Assembly (NCBI GenBank): GCA_021108405.1
Contig: JAIOQW010000084.1
Span: forward strand, 1 to 33,251
DNA: 33,251 nt
From: Methanosarcinales archaeon
GTDB lineage: Archaea > Halobacteriota > Methanosarcinia > Methanosarcinales > Methanocomedenaceae
Direction: 5' to 3'
Below, in pieces: positions 30,235 through 33,251 of the stretch (within the stretch, counting starts at the first letter, position 1; each line of letters starts with the position of its first letter). Both the position numbers and the translations under genes were made by a program. The notes beneath the pieces were generated by a model. It searched no databases and had not been told where the DNA came from. It was given only the letters and a program-made list of their open reading frames with translations.

Positions 30235-31142
30235 AAAGGAAAAAGATCATTGTTCATTTACCAGTATTACTGGTAATGTTAATAGTGATACTTATGCAAC
30301 TACCCGGCTCTGTAGCTGATACTGATGTCACGATCCGACCATCCGTAATGGTAGAATGTTCGGTAGACCCGGAATATCTAATGCCGGGAGATGAAGGTAC
30401 TGTAACAGTTACATTAAAAAATGCAGCAAAAACATATTCCTATTCTGTCTTTGTGGATGAAAACGAAGAAGAAGTATTTGAATTAAGCGCTCAGGTACTT
30501 GACGCATCCCTGTTAAGCACAGACAATATCCAGGTAACCAGTGATTCTTACCATGATGTGGGAATACTTGGACCGGGAGATACTATTGATTTCACCTATT
30601 CAATAAACATAGATCAGGATGCTAAGGACGGCATACATTTTCTTAATTTTATTTTCGTAGGTGGTGGGGATATGTATGATGTTAAATGGAAAGTACCTGT
30701 GACAGTAGATTCATCACAGATCGAAATAATAAGTACGGAATCACTTGACGGCTCACATTATGTGGTACTGGACATTGCCAATACCAGACCTGATATCATT
30801 AATGCGGTGACCATTATTCCAGTGACCGATAATGTTACCTTCGAACCGGCACAGTATTTTATCGGTACCATGGACTCTGATGAGATGTTCACTATCAGGT
30901 TCGATATAGACACAGATGACGACATTGACGAAATAGGAATTAAAGCATCATTCAGGAATGGTAATAACTGGCATGAATCAGCTATTCAGACCTTTGGGAT
31001 GAATAACTCAAAACCTGTGACTGCTATTGAGTCAGAATCAAATCCACTCATAATAATAGGGATAGTGGGCGGTATTCTTGTAGTACTGGTAGTGTTCTTT
31101 GTTATCATGCAAAGAAGAAGACGCTCAAATGAAGAATCATGA
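30231..31142 (+). CDS. Secreted, C-terminally anchored protein of the ABC operon
   Basis: The 303-residue protein has a signal peptide (MKRKKIIVHLPVLLVMLIVI, then LMQLPGSVADT) and a beta-rich outer region with two Ig-like domains (VECSVDPEYLMPGDEGTVTV, DGSHYVVLDIANTRPDIIN), as in archaeal S-layer-related (COG1361) proteins. A C-terminal helix (PLIIIGIVGGILVVLVVFFV) is followed by QRRRRSNEES. Such proteins are found with MacB-like ATPase/permease pairs in methanogens and may act as the extracellular partner. ATG 30231 overlaps the ATPase stop and begins the signal peptide; the upstream in-frame start at 30192 lies inside the ATPase gene. Confidence 0.85.
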   Translation: MKRKKIIVHLPVLLVMLIVILMQLPGSVADTDVTIRPSVMVECSVDPEYLMPGDEGTVTVTLKNAAKTYSYSVFVDENEEEVFELSAQVLDASLLSTDNIQVTSDSYHDVGILGPGDTIDFTYSINIDQDAKDGIHFLNFIFVGGGDMYDVKWKVPVTVDSSQIEIISTESLDGSHYVVLDIANTRPDIINAVTIIPVTDNVTFEPAQYFIGTMDSDEMFTIRFDIDTDDDIDEIGIKASFRNGNNWHESAIQTFGMNNSKPVTAIESESNPLIIIGIVGGILVVLVVFFVIMQRRRRSNEES

Positions 31143-32350
31143 AAAAATTAGACGCACTTGAATTTGTTTTCCTGAGTTTTAAAGGTGAGAAGTTCAAGAC
31201 CATAATGTCAAGTCTTGGCATCATCATCGGAGTAGCGGCAGTTGTAGTGATGCTGTCCGTAGGCGAAGGGCTGATCGTAGGTATCTCAGGAGTCTTTGGT
31301 GATATGGAACTCAATATGGTGCAGGTTATGCCTGGTGGTTTTGAAGAAGCTGAATTGGGCAGGCCTATGAAGAATGCCGTGCTGGATAGCAAGGATGTTT
31401 CAATCCTGGAAGGTGTAGTAGGAGTTGAACGTGTAATGCCGCGTTATTCTGCATGGGGAATTCTTATGGAATTTCGAAATGAAGAAAGGGATATGGGCAT
31501 TCAAGCTATTACACCATCAAAAGAACAACAAATTGCCGATACTATAGAAACGGGCAGGTTTCTCACTGATTCTGACCGTAACTGTATAGTGCTGGGATAT
31601 GATGTTGCGCTTAATATGTTTGATATGCCTATTAATCCGGGGTCTCATATAACATTATCATACCCACTTACTAATACCAGTGCAAATTTTAAAGTAGTGG
31701 GTATCCTTAACGATTCCGAACAAAGTTCGGTTTTAGGGGGCAGTACTAATTCCCAGATGTTTATTACCCATCCTGCAATGAAGAGTTTTTTAGATATTGA
31801 TGAGTATTCTTTCTCATATATCAATGTCTGGGTAGAAGATCAGGACAAGATCGATGAGACCATTGAACGTATGGAATTTGCACTTCAACGGACCCATAGA
31901 AATGAAAGGTACCAGATATTCGATCAGGGTTCAATCCTGGAATATGTAACTGATATACTTACAAAAGTAAAATACGGTCTGGGTGGAATAGGTGCAATTG
32001 CCCTGGCCGTAGGCGGCATAGGTATTGTAAATGTGATGATGCTCACAGTCACAGAGCGCATCAAAGAGATCGGTGTTATGAAAGCAGTGGGTGCCAACAA
32101 AGGAGATATAAGGACCCTGTTCTTGATCGAATCAGGTATACTGGGTCTGGTGAGTGGTTTCATAGGAGTTATAATAGGCGGTGGAATCGCATTTGGCATC
32201 TCAGTACTTGGGAATTTTCCCTGCACAGTGACATTGCCGTCAATAATCATAGGCCTTAGCTTTGGGGTTGGTACTGCTGTGGTGGCAGGTGTATATCCTG
32301 CATCCAAGGCGGCAAGAATGGACCCGGTGGAGGCTCTTCGAGCAGAATAA
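31139..32350 (+). CDS. MacB/FtsX-type ABC transporter permease
   Basis: The 403-residue protein has an N-terminal helix (IMSSLGIIIGVAAVVVMLSV), a MacB-type extracytoplasmic domain of about 200 residues (GVERVMPRYSAWGILMEF, GRFLTDSDRNCIVLGYDVAL) and three C-terminal helices (GGIGAIALAVGGIGIVNVMM, the IKEIGVMKAVGANKGDI coupling loop, then GLSFGVGTAVVAGVYPASKA). It closes with ARMDPVEALRAE, standard for the family. It overlaps the preceding gene by four bases (ATGA). With the ATPase it forms an exporter or extracytoplasmic mechanotransmission complex. Confidence 0.94.
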   Translation: MKKLDALEFVFLSFKGEKFKTIMSSLGIIIGVAAVVVMLSVGEGLIVGISGVFGDMELNMVQVMPGGFEEAELGRPMKNAVLDSKDVSILEGVVGVERVMPRYSAWGILMEFRNEERDMGIQAITPSKEQQIADTIETGRFLTDSDRNCIVLGYDVALNMFDMPINPGSHITLSYPLTNTSANFKVVGILNDSEQSSVLGGSTNSQMFITHPAMKSFLDIDEYSFSYINVWVEDQDKIDETIERMEFALQRTHRNERYQIFDQGSILEYVTDILTKVKYGLGGIGAIALAVGGIGIVNVMMLTVTERIKEIGVMKAVGANKGDIRTLFLIESGILGLVSGFIGVIIGGGIAFGISVLGNFPCTVTLPSIIIGLSFGVGTAVVAGVYPASKAARMDPVEALRAE

Positions 32351-32372
32351 AACAAGTAAGGAAGAAAATAAA

Positions 32373-33038
32373 ATGAGCATGGTAAGTAATATAACAGGGA
32401 TTATCGCAAGTCCCGGTCAAACAATAGAAAAGATAGCTGAGAAACCATATATTGAAGAGGCGATCCTGATAGTGGGAATTGTTGCTATACTATCAGGGAT
32501 CAATGCATACATCTTTAGTAAAATAATCATTTATGATTATGGTGATATAGATTTAACGGACAACTATATAATTAATACTATTACGCCGATACTCACTATT
32601 GTAATGCCGATTGTCGTTACGATGATCGTGTGGTTAATCGCTACAGGAGTTGTGCACTTGATCAGCGTTGCACTGGGCGGAGAAGGTAACTTCACCCAGA
32701 TGCTGGTGATCTATGGATATGCTTATATTCCTATCCTGATCGGAGGGGTTGTTAGTATAGTATTGATGATGTTCATCGAACCTATAACAATATCATTAAC
32801 AGATCTCTCACAAGATTTTACAGGAGGACTTGATTCAAATCCTTATTACCAGGGTTTGAGCATCATCAGTTATTTAATGAGTCTCTGGTCTATAGGCCTT
32901 CTATTTATGGGTGTTAAGTATGTGCATACTCTGACCAGCGGCAAGGCTTTGATCGCGGTGAGCATTCCTATATTATTCCTGATAGGCAGCATTATAGCTA
33001 CGCTATTCTCAAAAGATTTAATGAACATGTTTGTATAA
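32373..33038 (+). CDS. Yip1-domain integral membrane protein
   Basis: The 221-residue protein opens VSNITGIIASPGQTIEKIAE, the SPxxTFxKIxE-like Yip1 start, and has five helices (AILIVGIVAILSGINAYIF, IVMPIVVTMIVWLIATGVVH, MLVIYGYAYIPILIGGVVSI, YLMSLWSIGLLFMGVKYVHT, ALIAVSIPILFLIGSIIATL). FTQMLVIYGYAYIP is the conserved third-helix block. Yip1 proteins often follow MacB-like operons in methanogens. It lies 22 bases after the permease stop and probably belongs to the same operon. The exact role is unknown. Confidence 0.88.
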   Translation: MSMVSNITGIIASPGQTIEKIAEKPYIEEAILIVGIVAILSGINAYIFSKIIIYDYGDIDLTDNYIINTITPILTIVMPIVVTMIVWLIATGVVHLISVALGGEGNFTQMLVIYGYAYIPILIGGVVSIVLMMFIEPITISLTDLSQDFTGGLDSNPYYQGLSIISYLMSLWSIGLLFMGVKYVHTLTSGKALIAVSIPILFLIGSIIATLFSKDLMNMFV

Positions 33039-33249
33039 GATCTATTACCATACGGGCGGGAATAATATAGTCAAAATAATAATCAATGAGGAAAAATGCA
33101 CCGGATGCGGTGAATGCGTACAGGTATGCAGGAGCAGAAGCCTTACTATACGTAATAATGTATGTTATCCTTCCAGACCGGATGACTGCAAGCTTTGTAT
33201 GTTATGTAAGGCAGTCTGCCCCCAAAAAGCTATTGAGATAGAAGTATGA
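33031..33249 (+). CDS. Two-[4Fe-4S] ferredoxin-type protein at the window edge
   Basis: The sequence has KCTGCGECVQVCRSRSLTI and then CKLCMLCKAVCPQKAIEIEV, two complete CxxCxxCxxxC motifs (the second with C-P), so both cubane clusters can form. The C-terminus is complete (stop at 33247-33249). The start is uncertain: TTG 33031 overlaps the Yip1 gene's last codons. GGGCGGG at 33054-33060 would suit a start near 33070, but the codons there are ATA and GTC. It is a probable electron carrier of about 60-72 residues. Confidence 0.85.
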   Translation: MYKIYYHTGGNNIVKIIINEEKCTGCGECVQVCRSRSLTIRNNVCYPSRPDDCKLCMLCKAVCPQKAIEIEV

Positions 33250-33251
33250 AC

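Noticed and set aside
1-33251. Intact integron integrase or cassette promoter
   Set aside because: No full-length tyrosine recombinase is encoded on either strand, only the fragment at 10102; a Pc-type promoter cannot be pointed out.

Overview
The window looks like a chromosomal segment of a methane-metabolising euryarchaeon, probably of the Methanosarcinales/ANME-2 kind. The evidence is a soluble mtrA-mtrH pair of tetrahydromethanopterin methyltransferase subunits, two archaeal AAA+ ATPases with C-terminal nuclease-like domains, two proteins of the DUF1673 type, a dockerin-like surface-protein C-terminus, an intron-less tRNA-Val(CAC) without encoded CCA, and archaeal TATA boxes. The assignment is inference from gene content; no rRNA is present.

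Positions ~546-17,754 read as an integron gene-cassette array. Short genes, nearly all on the + strand, are separated by about nine complete and three partial attC-like sites. These sites begin with an RYYYAAC-like core (e.g. GCCTAAC), contain an imperfect inverted repeat around a recurring centre close to CTCACCCAAATTGCC, and end in GTTATAC, GTTATAT or GTTAGGC. The cassettes carry typical integron cargo: five small-molecule SAM methyltransferases, an isoprenylcysteine-methyltransferase-like protein, acetyltransferases, a CPBP protease, a YdeI-like protein, DUF3795, an SDR, SpoIIM-like and other membrane proteins. Many cassettes are damaged: truncated genes, head-to-tail chimeras, and a collapsed second copy of one methyltransferase cassette. 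No intact integrase lies in the window. A non-cassette insert (7,951-10,390) interrupts the array and holds an archaeal ATPase on the - strand plus a degenerate tyrosine-recombinase fragment with the LRHSFATHLLE motif. The array ends in gene debris (17,755-18,190).

The right half (18,200-33,251) is conventional archaeal chromosome. It holds an ArsR-type regulator with a membrane protein, uvrA with a small downstream gene, tRNA-Val, mtrA-mtrH, a small TM2-like protein, a secreted glucanase-like surface protein, a DUF234-type ATPase, an HTH regulator leading into a DUF1673-like gene, a MacB-like ABC export operon (ATPase, secreted partner, FtsX-type permease, Yip1 protein), and a two-cluster ferredoxin at the edge. 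A dispersed hairpin family (arms such as AAAATCC/GGATTTT, flanked by CAAG and GTTCT) occupies many intergenic gaps here.

The main result is an integron-like cassette platform in the chromosome of a methane-cycling archaeon, with visible stages of cassette gain, duplication, fusion and decay. Integrons are classically bacterial and have only recently been reported from archaeal genomes, so the assembly should be checked for chimerism. The uninterrupted run from array into mtrAH-bearing chromosome argues against a misjoin but does not exclude one.
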